Source of the DNA: Psettodes erumei
Taxonomy: Eukaryota > Chordata > Actinopteri > Pleuronectiformes > Psettodidae
NCBI GenBank assembly: GCA_016785225.1
Contig: JAFBJZ010000112.1
Span: 1,860,001-1,924,000 of the forward strand
Reading direction: 5' to 3'
DNA: 64,000 bases
Under the pieces are notes generated by a model, which was given only the letters and a program-made list of their open reading frames with translations, had not been told where the DNA came from and did not search any database. The position numbers were made by a program, and so were the translations under genes. Below are positions 37,810 through 49,912 of the stretch, one piece after another (position 1 is the first letter of the stretch; the number at the start of each line of letters is the position of its first letter).

Positions 37810-38115
37810 TTAGTAAGAAGCTGATAAGTTTTCATCACAGTCAGTTCCTACATTTGCAAATTTGATTGAGCGGCCGTGGCACACACAGATCTTTCCTTTG
37901 TAGAAGTCAATGACTTGGACTTCCAGAAATTGGTTAACGATGGTAAAGACGTCATCACCACTGTCAAAATGGCAACCTCTGAGCCACTGCTTCATCTTGG
38001 GAAGGAGGTAGCAACCTGAGGGTACTACATCCAGTGAACAGGACGAGTGTTGGATGAGTTTAAATCCATGTTCCTGGATGTTGTCCACTTTCTCAAATGG
38101 TGCTGACTTGCAATT
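37810..38115 (-). mobile_element. Mariner-family transposase C-terminal remnant
   Basis: The minus-strand frame reads GFKLIQHSSC, then PKMKQWLRG, HFDSGDDV, NQFLEVQ and DFYKGKI, closing near ENLSASY. This matches the C-terminal block of mariner transposases (pattern HxPYSPDLAPSDYxLFPKMK...WLRG...F...V..FL..Q...FY..GI). In the DD34D triad the third Asp, normally in APSDY, is Gly here (VPSGCY), and the preceding YSPDL is SCSLDV. The upstream two catalytic residues and both terminal repeats were not found. It is an old fragment with no function expected. An open frame continues to 38145, but similarity stops near 38115. Confidence 0.7.
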
Positions 38116-38145
38116 TTTAATTACCCAAAACATAAACAGACACAA

Positions 38146-41100
38146 AAGTTATTAACTTCAAATTTTCTGCATAATCAAAGAGCTGAACTGTATATGCACA
38201 CAATAAGAGCTGTAAGAACTATTATTCCAGAAATATCAATCTGCCTTCATGTGTAAGCTGTAAACCAGACAGGCAGCTGCTGTTTTTGTGTACAGTGTAA
38301 CACACGTGTACACATGTTCCATGTTTTACATTACACTGATAATACCACAATTTGTTTCCACTGAGTGATGCACACTTGAGTTAGAAAAGAAGAGAAAAGA
38401 ATCTGGATCAGTTTGTAAATTGTCTTGAGAGCACTGAGATATGATTCATCACCACTGTGAGATGGGGCAACAGTTCATATTTCAAGTCATATTTTCATAA
38501 ATGCATAAAGACAAGAGAAATTGTGAGACACGATCTTCATACCCTCAAGTAAATATCCCAGATTGATCTGGATCTTCTCTTCTGGTTTTGAAGGAAATGT
38601 TCAGTCTTGGTGAAGGTTTGTGCTCTCAGAGTGCTTTCTAGTTTGAGACTATTTTCAAAGGGTCATATGAGGTTGTTGCTCCTCTTTTATTATTTAACAT
38701 TGTAAAAATGGTCCAGGTGTGTGAGTTAATATTTCAAAGCAGTGTAGGCTTAGTGGTTCGGCATTTCACAACACTTCACTGTAATTTACATTTAAACTCA
38801 GATATTAAGATGAGGACATTTTACTTTACTCTAAGCCTGTAAACTTAGTCAAAACAACATCGCAGAAAAAAAACATTATCATAGAAGCGGATACACTGGT
38901 TGACTGATTGCAACAGCAAGGCTGGACAAAAATAGTATAGGATTTTTAGAATAGCACATTCAGAGTGCAGGAGAGGGCACTTTCATGTCTACAGATTTTA
39001 CACATTTTTTACAGAATTTAAACGCATGTCAGCAACGACACCTGATGCTAGAGCAGAACAAAGTCTGCACATTCAAGCTCGACATAGCAACCACCTTAAT
39101 TCATATCTGAATTATGTGGCTGTCTGTGGTACCCCACCCTGCATCCGTCCACTTATTGGCTTTCATTTCACAATTCCATTTCAACTGGAGAAACTTATGG
39201 ACAGATCAATGTGTGCTATTATACACACAGACCCGAGCAATTAGAAGTCGTACTAATGTGATTTCATGGATTTTCTGATTTTGTTGGGGGGAAAGCAATG
39301 CCACACAAGTAAATGTCCTGCAACCTGTCCTCAGTCAGTATCTCACTGATATTTATTTCATTTATTTTACTTTGATGGGCTTTTTGTTGTTGTTGTTTTG
39401 GGGGGGGGGGGGGTGTCAGTGGCTAACAACTGAATCTTTCAAAGGATCCAAGTTAAGCTTGTTTCTTAAGGTTGATCTGTCTCTGCTATGTTCTTTGGAG
39501 GCTTTTTATATTAGTGACGTGGAAATAAAAATATCAAATGTTCATTTATACCAACATTAACAGATTTTTGGCCACTTAGTGCAGTGGGAAAAGCTTTAAA
39601 CACAACACTGACATTGTATGTCCTCTTAACGTTGATATGGGAAATTTGTTAGCAAATTTTATTTAATCCTGCAATGAAAAGAGAGCAACATTTCATCTGG
39701 AGTTCTGTTAAACTGGATATATGTTTCTCCAAAGAGACCAGTGAGTTAAAACAAAGATAAACAGAGACATAATACGTAGCTGTCCGAGAAACCCCCAAGT
39801 GTGTCCTGCCCAGAAAATCACCTAACAAACCAATCCAATAAACACTTTCCTTTTAGTCCATTTCTTGGGTGAAATATCCAGCTCTTCAGCTTCTAGCTTA
39901 TCTATAACTGTGTCTGTTGTTGGCTATAAAACCAAAAGAATGAGCTGAAAAATATCGGGAAAATCAGGTTCAGCAGAAGTGACAGTGATGATAATTACGA
40001 CAAGCAAGACCTTCCACCTTCTTACACTCAGTAATTTCATCTTTTCCTCGAATGAAAACATTGATTACCTTAGCGTCAAAGACGTGTAAAGTGGCCACTG
40101 AGGTTTAGTTTGTATGCGTTAGCTGCTGCTAAAGGCAGAGGGAGATAGGTCTGATTTGAGATTAATGAAGCTGACAGCCTAATACCTGAGTGCCAGTACT
40201 GTCTCTGTTTGTAGTGTCTCGGTCGATCTGCTCAGATAAACCCTCCACTGGCACTCACCCACTACCACCACAGCTTTTCTCTTTCCCTGTCTTGCCATCT
40301 GTGCCTTCAGAACCTTAACAGAAAGTGAATCCAGCCTTCTGTCCTTCTGAAAGAGCATTGATTTTTACCCAAGGTCAGTGCTAAGAACAAGCCGGGAGGA
40401 TCTTATCACCTCAGAAGTACAGGACCTTCTCTCCATCTATTTGTTGAAAGGAAAATAAACACAAATGAAGCCGAGAACACAACTGTCTGACTTATCGTGA
40501 CCTTGCATAAAAGCAGAGCAACAAATAAGTAAATGTAAACAGTAAACTGTGAACTGTTTTGAATTTAAGAGAAAACTGAAAAGTGTGTTAAGTTGTTACA
40601 TATCTCTGCATTGTATGGCTTCAGCTGAAAGCTATGCATGTCAGTGTTTTCAGATTGCGTCATGACTGGTTATCTGGTCTGGTAACCCCAGTCTCAGTAT
40701 TCCTTTGGCTGCTTGTGATATGGCAACACACACAAACACACACACACTGCCTTAGAGGCAGTAAACAAGTAATAGGCCTAATCATAGCAGGTGACAGCAC
40801 CTCCAAATGAATCCTTTCCCAGCGAATAACTTTAGCTTGGCCTGTAGTACATGAGCAGAATCACAACTGTCAGCAGAACGCAGGAGGTAACACGGCATCA
40901 AAGAAGGAAGGAAGAGGATGCAATACATTACTCATTACAGGATTGTGTTGTTGTTAATATGGAAATTCCCCTGACACAAACAGTACCACTATGTGGTAGG
41001 AATTATACTTCCAAAACCTTTGTGTTTTTTTGACTAAACTCATCACATGAATAATAATCAGTCACGTTTTTCTCATGTGTCTATAGTTACATCAATTACA

Positions 41101-41319
41101 TCAAATTTTGTTTATAGTCTTTTTCATAGATGCCTGCATCATTTTTATAAATATTGTCTCAGTCTTATATGCTGTTATGTGATGCAGTGACTTACTATCA
41201 ACTTCTAAGTGTCCCATAAAGCAACATTCTGTCATTGTCACTTTTGTTTCAAATCTGCAAACTATGCCAATCTGTGATCCAAAGAGGTACTGGTAGCTGG
41301 AATATTTTACCTTTGAGTA
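38146..41319. other. Intergenic; nothing recognised
   Basis: AT-rich with a poly-G run at 39400-39413 and short AC tracts near 40727-40746. No coding or repeat family was recognised. Confidence 0.5.
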
Positions 41320-41475
41320 AAACCAGGCTATCCGCTTCCTCCTGTCTCCACTCTTTATGCTAAGATAAGATAATTGGGTGCTGGCTGTAGCTTCATATGA
41401 GAGTGGAATGACTCTTCTTGTTTAACTATTGGCAGAACAAACACTCGTATTTCCCACTATGTCAAACTATAAAGT
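41320..41475 (+). mobile_element. Short interspersed repeat, copy A (TAGCTTCATAT family)
   Basis: CCAGGCTATCCGCTTCCTCC, TTTATGCTAAGATAAGATAA, GGCTGTAGCTTCATATGAGA and GTATTTCCCACTATGTCAAA are the successive blocks of the right end of a common fish non-autonomous repeat. The sequence resembles the copy at 44257-44443 in the same orientation. A loose echo (GTTTCCCAAAATGTCAAGTTTAA) follows at 41519-41542. Confidence 0.6.
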
Positions 41476-42065
41476 GTTAGTGGTCATGATCTTCTCATGG
41501 CAATACAGGAAATATGCATGTTTCCCAAAATGTCAAGTTTAAATACATATGAATGCATCTCAATAATCAGTGGTAATCTATTGACTTCCAATGACAGCTC
41601 CACAGCAAGAACAAAGGGGATCTACTCTGATGTTCTGAACATGAGAAAGTGTGTGACAGCTGCTAGAAGTGTCACACAAAATGTCATCCTCTTCAGCAAA
41701 TGTACTGATCTTGATCCGGGACCCTCTCTTCTTCTGCCCTTTGCCTTGTGTTGCATGCTTGCTTTGCACCACAAATGAGTTATTGCCTCTTATAGAAGAG
41801 GAATTGATTACTCAGTGGTCTGCAGTTGATGTGGATGACCAATGAGACAAAGTCATTGTCCCATTGTTAGTGTGGAAGAAGCAGAATAACAGTCAAAGTC
41901 TCATGTACAAGGCTGGATCGCCTGATAATCCAGCCTGGCTACTGAGCTGAAACTCCCACAAACGTATGCCTGTGGAAATTAGGCCCACCAATGAATTTTG
42001 CTGTGAAATTGTGTATAAAGTGTTTTTTAAAAACAGAATATTTATTCATTAATGGGAAATAAAGA

Positions 42066-42665
42066 CACTGACATGAGAATTTCCCTGTGACAGTAGTCCC
42101 AATGTAGGTATCCATTTCGCACATATGTGCGAACATCTGTACAGAGTATGGACTGGAGGCTCCAGGGTCCAGATGGGAGACACCCCCAAAGGTGACAGAG
42201 AACAAACAGGCCAAGATCCTGTGGGACTTCCAGATCCAGACTGACAAGATGGTGATGGCCAATCAGCCTGACATAGTTGTGGTGGATAAACATCGGAAGA
42301 CAGTGGTAGTGATAGATGTAGCAATCCCCTGCGATAGCAACATCAGAAAGAAAGAACATGAGAAGCTCGAGAAATACCAAGGGCTGAAAGAGGAGATAGA
42401 GAAAATGTGGGGTGTGAAGGCAACAGTGGTACCAATATTGATCGGGGCACCAGGGGCAGTGACCCCCAAGCTGGAAGGATGGCTCCAACAGATACCAGGA
42501 ACAACATCGGAGATCTCTGTCCAAAAGAGCGCAATGCTAGGAAAAGCTAAGATCCTACGCAGAACCCTCAGACTCCCAGGCCTCTGGTAGAGGACCCAAG
42601 TCTGAAGGAGACACCGCCCAGGTGGGGCAAGAGGGAGATTTTTTAAAAAAAATATATATAATCAG
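42066..42665 (+). mobile_element. R4-clade (Rex6/Dong-like) non-LTR retrotransposon, 5'-truncated 3' end
   Basis: The readable part encodes the C-terminus of the reverse-transcriptase polyprotein. From about 42120 the frame gives NICTEYGLEAPGSRWE, then KILWDFQIQTDKMVMANQ, the restriction-like endonuclease core with PD at 42267-42272 and IDVAIP from 42312, and ends in LRLPGLW at stop 42588-42590. An in-frame TAG at 42105-42107, and others before it, interrupt the upstream part. After the stop comes a short 3' UTR and an A/TA-rich tail at about 42643-42660, as expected for target-primed reverse transcription. Only about the last 500-600 bases are present, so this is a dead-on-arrival insertion. 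The R4 assignment rests on the restriction-enzyme-like domain and on recall of the fish family. Confidence 0.8.
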
Positions 42666-43302
42666 CAATATAAATAATTGGACTGCAGGTTGGAGCAGGT
42701 CTAAATTCAAACTGAGGACAGTACAAATTTATTGCCTTTCATGCATAGTTAAGTAGCCAACTGGCAGTTCATTTAGCCAAAAACTTGAAACAAGAGTAAA
42801 TGGCTTGAATTTGTTTTTTTAAAAACATAGATTTACTGTGCAGTTATATATCACTATATATCAATCTTTACGCTTAATCTTTACTTTATGCTTAATCGTA
42901 TCAGTGTTTTGGTTTAAGGTTATTTTCTTATTAAGGTTTTCATTTTAATTTTTTTTAAACATATAACTCAATATATAGTCATAGCTATGGATTGAGAAGT
43001 TAACTAAAAGGACTGGGTATTACAATCCCTCCTATGTCAGCACTAAGTCAGCACTTCCTTTATATTGGCAGTGACATCCGCACAGCCTCTTGGTGGAGTG
43101 GCTTTCAAGACCATGATGTTCTTCAGTAATGCGATACATCATCAGTTGTGTTCCCCGGCTTCACTGGGTGTTTGGGCCGTTTATCACAGTACACCCTCAG
43201 CCAAGGCAGGCCCACCACTGGCTGATCAGACAAGGGTGTGTGTTGCATGGTGAGAAAAGGTCATCATCATGCAGCATCATTCTGCTTGAGCCACAGCCAG
43301 TG
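42666..43302. other. Spacer between the R4 fragment and the Tc1 element
   Basis: 42690-43060 is AT-rich. 43060-43302 is more GC-rich and abuts the truncated 5' side of the Tc1 element; it does not resemble Tc1 and may belong to another unrecognised repeat. Confidence 0.4.
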
Positions 43303-44179
43303 GCAACAACCCAGCAGCAGGACCGCTACCTCTGCCTTTGTGCAAGGAGGAACAGGAGGAGTGCTGCAGGTTCACACTGAGCACATGTGCAGATGTGACA
43401 GAGTCTGGACACGCCGTGGAGAATGTTCTGCTGCCTGCAACATCCTCCAGCATGACCGGTTTGGCAGTGGGTCAGTAATGGTGTGGGGTGGCATTTCTTT
43501 GGGGGGCCGCACAGCCCTCCATGTGCTCGCCAGAGGTAGCCTGACTGCCATTAGGTACTGAGATGAGACCCTCAGACCCCTTGTGAGACCATATGCAGGT
43601 GCAGTTGGCCCTGGGTTCCTCCTAATGCAAGACAATGCTAGACCTCATGTGGCTGGAGTGTGTCAGCAGTTCCTGCAAGACGAAGGCATTGATGTTATGG
43701 ACTGGCAGGCCCGTTCCCCAGACCTGAATCCAATTGAGCACATCTGGGACATCATGTCTCGCTCCATCCACCAACGCCACGTTGCACCATAGACTGTCCA
43801 GGAGCTGGCGGATGCTTTTGTCCAGGTTTGGGAGGAGATTCCTCAGGAGACCATCCTCATCAGGAGCATGCCCAGGTGTTGTAGTGTGGTGCAGGCACGT
43901 GGAGGCCACACACACTACTGAACCTCATTTTGACTTGTTTTAAGGATATTACATCAAAGTTGGATCAGCCTGTAGTGTTTTTCCACTTTAATTTTGAGTG
44001 TGACTCCAAATCCACACCTCCACGGATTAATGAATTTGATTTCCATTGATAATATTTGAGTGATTTTGTTGTCAGCACATTCAGCTATGGAAAAAATAAA
44101 GTATTTAATAAGAATATTTCATTCATTCAGATCTAGGATGTGTTATTTTAGTGTTCCCTTGATTTTTTGAGCAGTGTAT
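43303..44179 (+). mobile_element. Tc1-like DNA transposon, truncated and inactive
   Basis: This is the 3' two-thirds of a Tc1/mariner-superfamily element. A transposase frame shows GSVMVWGGIS, then QDNARPH (Asp codon 43631) and SPDLNPIEHIWD (Glu codon 43736) with 34 residues between, the DD34E spacing of Tc1. The frame closes at TGA 43919-43921 after RGGHTHY. Damage: TGA at 43559-43561 and TAG at 43790-43792 interrupt the frame, an internal deletion near 43367 joins an early segment (from 43303) directly to sequence past the first catalytic Asp, and the 5' terminal repeat is absent. The 3' terminal repeat ends at about 44179 with TTGAGCAGTGTAT. The copy cannot encode transposase. Both premature stops fit C-to-T change. 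It closely resembles a family widespread in teleosts. Confidence 0.9.
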
Positions 44180-44256
44180 TAAGGAATAAAAAGTAGAACC
44201 AAATTTAACATATTGATTTTTGATTTCAACTTACAAAAACTGTTTGCTGTAGGCAG

Positions 44257-44443
44257 AGCCAGGCTCACCGTTCGCCACTGTTTTCCAGTCTTTTTTCTAA
44301 ACCAAGCTAACTAGCTGCTAACTCTAGCTTCATATTAAACGTTGGCCTATAGACATAGAGGTGCCATTGATCGACTCCTCTAACTCCTGGCAAATAAAGC
44401 AATAAAGTGTATTTCCCTAAATGTCAAACTATCCCTATAAAGG
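44257..44443 (+). mobile_element. Short interspersed repeat, copy B (TAGCTTCATAT family)
   Basis: AGCCAGGCTCACCGTTCGCC, ACCAAGCTAACTAGCTGCTA, TCTAGCTTCATATTAAACG and TTTCCCTAAATGTCAAACTA align in order with copy A at 41320-41475. It ends ATCCCTATAAAGG. Copy B directly follows the Tc1 element by about 80 bases. Confidence 0.6.
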
Positions 44444-47400
44444 CACAAAGTGTCTTTCAGACCTTTTACATTAGCTTGAATGAAATGAAATTATATTATA
44501 TCAATTGGTCATTATGGGCTGTATTTTGTGTGTGTAGAACAGATATTTCCAAGCAACATCATTACATCTGACCCTGGTGTATTTGTAGCATCCTAATAAG
44601 ACTAATAAATATCTCCTCATTTATGTACTTCATCAGATAATCATGATTAGACAATATTTCCAGTTTACAAACTGTGCAGTGGGTTTGTCATGGAGTCAGC
44701 ATAATACCCCCCTGATGCCGCCATAATGGCCATCATACGCAGGTTGTACTGAGTAATTTAATCTAATTGCAGTGTAATGTAACTGATACTGGGGAAGCTA
44801 GTCTGCTGGGAAAGGGATGTAATTAATGAATTGATTACTGGGGCTCTGGATTGACAGGCCAGGCTCCTGTGAAGTGATTGGTTGGGGCAACTGAGAGGGG
44901 GTGGTTTTGGGAGATGTGTGTGTGTATGCTGGTTTGTGGACACGAGGAACGGAAACACCGAGGTTAGGAAATTTTGCCCTGGACATTGCTCAAACCTTTC
45001 CGCTGATAAGTGCTGGCACACACTGTGTCCATGCAGGGAGAGATCATAGCATGAGACTAGATAACCCACAGGTGGAGAAGGCATTCAGATGGATCCATGC
45101 ATGAAACAGTATTCTCGCTGAGGGGAATTATGTTTGCCACAAGACGCCGATGAATAAGGAGGTGAATAAGCGATATAAAGACTGTGAGAACACAGCATAG
45201 ATGTGGGCTCTTTCTCTGGGAGTGAGATATCAAAGTAGGCTGGTATTGATCCACGGGAATGATCTATGTGAAGCCAGTGCACCTTAGTATTTTTTACTCA
45301 GCAGTCTACCTTCCTCTAAAATGGGCGATCGTGACACCAAAACTGAAGGTGGCGTCTGCAGGTGTATATTCTCTATAGTACATGTGCGTATCAGGCCACT
45401 GTGGGCTGGATTCTTGAAGTCATCCCCTGCATTCAGTTTGTGCAGGTTGCTAAGTGTTTACATATCTAAGCATGCAAGGTTGGGTTGTTGTGTGTGCATG
45501 TATTGTAGCAGCTGACAGGTCCAGTAATACTGACAGGATGCAGGCAATTCCCATGAGGCTGTGCATGCTGACAGCAGTTGGCCAAGAGAAAGAACAGCTG
45601 CTGATGGGTTTCCAGTACAAAGGCCACACAGCATTCCTTCTTTAGATATTTCTCATCATGTTCTTGCTTGTTGTTTATTTCACTTTGTGATTTATTACTT
45701 TACTATTATTCTTTTTAACCCCACACTTCCTCGCCGCATAATATGAACACATTCCTTCTCTACATTCCAGATGCCCGCACTCAACATGACTTCTGATTGA
45801 GGGGAGGAGGAGGAAAAAGATTTTTCTATGACACCCCTCACTGTCCAAAGTGATATGGCTTGCACCCGTCATGCCTTGTTTGAAACCTGCACCTCCAAAG
45901 CTTTCTCTGCCTGCTCTGCCACCTGCAGCATTATCTGGATTTACTCCAGATATCTCAGGCACAGAAAGAGCACTGGCTCACATACATGCCCTCTGCACTC
46001 CTCTGCCCTTCCTCAGACCTGATTGTATTCCCAATCAGGTGCATGTGCAGGTTATGATTTGGATGTGCAAACAGGAATTGGCCAAGTTTAACTAAAGAGG
46101 ATATGCTGTGTAAATATGTCGCTTTTTTCTAATCCTGCACTCATCTGAGAGTGTGGAAGTGTACAGGCAGCAATTGTGTGTAAAGTGTGTGTGAGAATGC
46201 ACAGTATGTGGGCCATTTCCCTGTTTCTATTTACTTTCAGACAGACAATAACAGTGTGTTGAAAAAAAAGACGTTTGTGTTGTATTTCCTATTTGTACAG
46301 AATATTGTCCTGCCACCTGTAACTGCACATAAATTAATTGTGTGTGCTGTAACATAAAGAAGTTATAATCCTGTAAGTAATCTATGGAAACCACTTGCTG
46401 GTCAAAATGATCAGCCATAATGATGCGAGAGCAGAATTAGAAGCTGGTAAAATTTTTAGTGTGGGATGGACATCTTCATCTGGTTTCTCAGGACCAGTGT
46501 ATCATCTGGCCAGTTTCTTCTAACCCATTCATAAACTTTGCATGTTTGACCCAGACCTGAGACAACATGTGTGTGAAAGCATATCTCTGCATCCACACAC
46601 ATTGTGGCTTAGTCACTTAAAGGATAAAGTTAATGGTGCCAACCAGCTCAGTGGGGGCTGGGTGTTGGCTGACTGGCCCTGGCATCAGTTCCACTTGAAG
46701 CCTGAGAGGAGGAGAGGATGACATGGCCAACAGCTGCTTGTCTGTCTGTTCTGTCTACCAACGACAACGGCTGCACAGCCTCCTGCCAAGTGCATTGAAT
46801 CACATTTTGAAATTCCACTGACTGTGTTTCACAGTCCACTAATCTATCCTGTTATGTATTTCTGTTCCTCCATTTCACTTAGTCCAGTGTTGCTTTCGAC
46901 CAAATGTTTGTGAGTGGCCAGCTGTGATATCTGGCTTGCTTTAAGATTACACTGCATCTTCAGATAATGGTTGGTTCTATTGTGTTTTGTAGTTTAACAT
47001 CAATGAAATATGTCCAAAGGAGGGAAAATGCTGCTTTGAATATAAAGTCAGTGTTTACTACAAAGGTATTGCTCTTTTTCCCCTGATGGTTGCTGTTTCC
47101 ATTACTCAGGCTGAAAACACATCAGTTCATGCAGAATTATTTCCCTCTGTGGTTTGAAAAGACTGAATTATGAGACGCACACGTTTCCCAGGAGCTATGC
47201 TTTAAAGGCAGCATTAGATACAAATTTAGAAGAAACATGCAAATGTGCATACACGCACATACACCCACCTCTCCGCCCAAACACACAGATTCCCCTGCAA
47301 TATTTTCTATTTATTTTTTGCTACATTTTCTGTGTTACACCGTGCATTCTTCTTCTTTTAAAAACAACAAACCAACAGGCATTTTGTGTTTTTCTTCCCA

Positions 47401-49779
47401 AACCACTGCCTCCTTCTCTCTTTTTTTTGGTCTTTATAAATGGAATCCAGCTCCTGCTCATTTGTCCAGTATCTTCTGCCAAAGTTTTCTGAAACACAGT
47501 GGAGAGGGTCCCAAGGGGACGGTCTGCAAGAGGGCGGGGGGTTGTTCTGCCTGCCACATCTTTACGAAAAGCTGTAAGATGGACACTGTAGACATGCTAC
47601 AGCTGATTGGGTCCTGTATTAATTATAGAGAGTGAAATGCTGCAGGTAATTTATTGCTCTGGGTGATTTCTCAAAGGATGAACTCAAAATGTAAAACCCT
47701 GTGAAGGCCATATGACAGGAAGGTATGGCTCGGAGAAAAATGCTGGCTTGTGGAACACATTCCAACTAAAATGTCTTCTCTTTAGAGTACGCCGTGTGAG
47801 GTTCAGGTGACTCCAGCATCCTGTAAGTGATATCTCAGTCATTATGAACAGCAAGGTATGTGACAATGAGAGTCAGCGTCTGCACATTTACACATCTGCT
47901 TAATCATTCTAATATGGTATGGTTTACACAGACTGAACCAGCCTGACTCTTAATAAGGACTCATCCGAAAGAAAACCCTGTCAAGGTCTTCCAGGAAATG
48001 CTCTTCATTGTTGCTGAACAGAGCACGGAGGGCACAGTGAAAATTTACTGTCAAATGTGATTCTTTTCAGTGTAGGTCAGACAAACACTAGATTTAAAAG
48101 AACAAAAAACAGATGAAAGTGTGAGGGTTTTCCACCAAGTTTATACCAGACTGATACTGTACAACCAAATATTATTCAGCCATTTAAGGGAGGTCTGATT
48201 GTTCTGTTTTGGTAAATTGCATCAATGTCTCAGATATTAAAAATGTATTTAAAAAATAGAGGAGTATCAAAGCCTAATTAGCAGTTGTTTCATGTTACAG
48301 TGATAGAGAAAAAGAAGAGAGACGTGCACTTTCCATCATAAGTCACTCCTGTTTGGTTTTATTTTGTTACGAGTCAGTCCACACATAACACACTTCTCCA
48401 ATTATTAGAGAAACAGAACAGAGAGAGAAAATAGATTAATTTAATACAACGTGAACACACACAAGAAGTGCAACGAAGAAAAATAAAAAACAAAGCACAG
48501 GCAGCACACACAGCACTACACCGCTGTTACAACAGGTACAACATGCAGGTAAAATGTTCAGTATGATTAACCATGTCTGCTCTTTCCGTGGCTTTTAATG
48601 AAAAAAAAAATCACATGTACTGTTTTTTCTAAAGACTCTTTTAGATTCCAAGAACCTCACATTATGTGATCAGCAGCTCTGAATGTTCACCCACACACAC
48701 CATAAGCTATCTTTGAATTCTGACTGTGCTCAGTATTGCACCTCATTTCATCTCTCATATGCTTAGACTGCTCAAAGTTGTCTGGTGCCATTGAGTCATT
48801 TACACACACATGACCTTAGCAAGGTTTAACTGATGTAAACATTTAAAATGTACAATGCTTAAATGTATTCTTTAACTCAATGTAACAAATCTGTACGCAG
48901 ACCTGTAACAGAAACTACCAGCTTAGTCCAAGGGCATTTCTCAGACCTGATAAGGTCTGGGGCTGAAGCCAGGGTCTCTGGATGTTTTGTGATGAACCTC
49001 AAGTTGTTGAGCACACTGGGTGACAATAGTTTGCTGCTGTTGAGCATGAGGTTGATATAAGAGGAAATGACTGAAAGTTGAGGGTTTCTGCTTGAGAATG
49101 GAGAGGCGAGGCCTTGCATCAAACTCGTCTCAGGAATCTCTGAGTGTGCTGGATGTTTGTCTTTAAATAACAAGGAGGCTTTTGACTGAGTGCATGAAAA
49201 GCTGTTTGTAAAATTAGCTGTGCTGTCACATTTATGCATTTTTTAGTAAGGAACTGGAAAAAACTGCAATGTCTGTGTTGCAATGAAGTGTTTGCAAGTG
49301 AAGTTTGCCCCGCAAGTGGACTCTCTGGAAGTCCACTTGAGGCCCCTGGTGGACTGGATGAATTGTGGGCTTAGAGAGCATGAAGCCTCGACATTTGGAT
49401 TCAGGCTGTCTGTAGTGTCTGCCTTGAAAACCTGAAGCCGCCCTGATCCTGTGATGTTATTGTGTGTACATCTGTACAACATCAGAGGGAGATGGAATCC
49501 AGTTTGAAAGAAATCTTGAGTGGTGTCGGCATAGTGGATTCTGGATTGATCCAGGATCAATGGATCCTGGATCATGTGGGACCAGCCTGATACCACCAAT
49601 AAGTCTGGATTCTCACAGGATTCTCTTACATTCTCTTACAGTCCTGCTCCACCACGTTCGGCAGCAGGTCTCAACTAGAAGGTAACGAAACGTAACGTTC
49701 ACACTCTGCAGCTTTAAAACTGCTCAGGGATCCGTGAATGGCACTCTCACTCGTCAGAAGAGGCTGAGTTTACCATCTT
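44444..49779. other. Intergenic upstream of prmt6; no gene recognised
   Basis: No domain-bearing frame. Contains a few short pyrimidine and A-rich tracts and the inverted repeat at 49548-49573 close to the prmt6 promoter. Confidence 0.5.
49548..49573. repeat. Perfect 11-base inverted repeat
   Basis: GATCCAGGATC, loop AATG, GATCCTGGATC, about 400 bases upstream of the prmt6 ATG. The stem has no mismatch. Confidence 0.85.
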
Positions 49780-49833
49780 TCCCTGGACAGTGAACGCAGC
49801 AAACTGACCGGTGCGTCACTCTCCTTTGGTTGT

Positions 49834-49846
49834 GGTAATTGTAGTT
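49834..49846 (-). promoter_or_regulatory. Second ACTACAA-type element, opposite orientation
   Basis: On the minus strand this reads AACTACAATTACC, matching the first half of the ZNF143 consensus. It is inverted about 40 bases from the plus-strand site. It lacks the GC-rich second half, so it is weaker than the 49887 element. Confidence 0.35.
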
Positions 49847-49886
49847 TTTTTACACTCGTGCCTGACGCGGTTGTTCTCAATGTAAA

Positions 49887-49912
49887 ACTACAATATCCAG
49901 ATTCGCAGTGCG
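49887..49912 (+). promoter_or_regulatory. ZNF143/THAP11-type promoter element
   Basis: ACTACAATATCCAG at 49887-49900, followed by GCAGTGCGG at 49905-49913, resembles the long ZNF143 (SBS) consensus, ACTACAANTCCCAG followed by a GC-rich half about five bases later. It lies 50-75 bases upstream of the prmt6 ATG, where such elements normally sit. The match is by eye and contains one or two mismatches. Confidence 0.5.

Noticed and set aside
42042..42524. 160-codon minus-strand frame
   Set aside because: It is antisense to the R4 endonuclease fragment; the plus strand carries the recognised protein.
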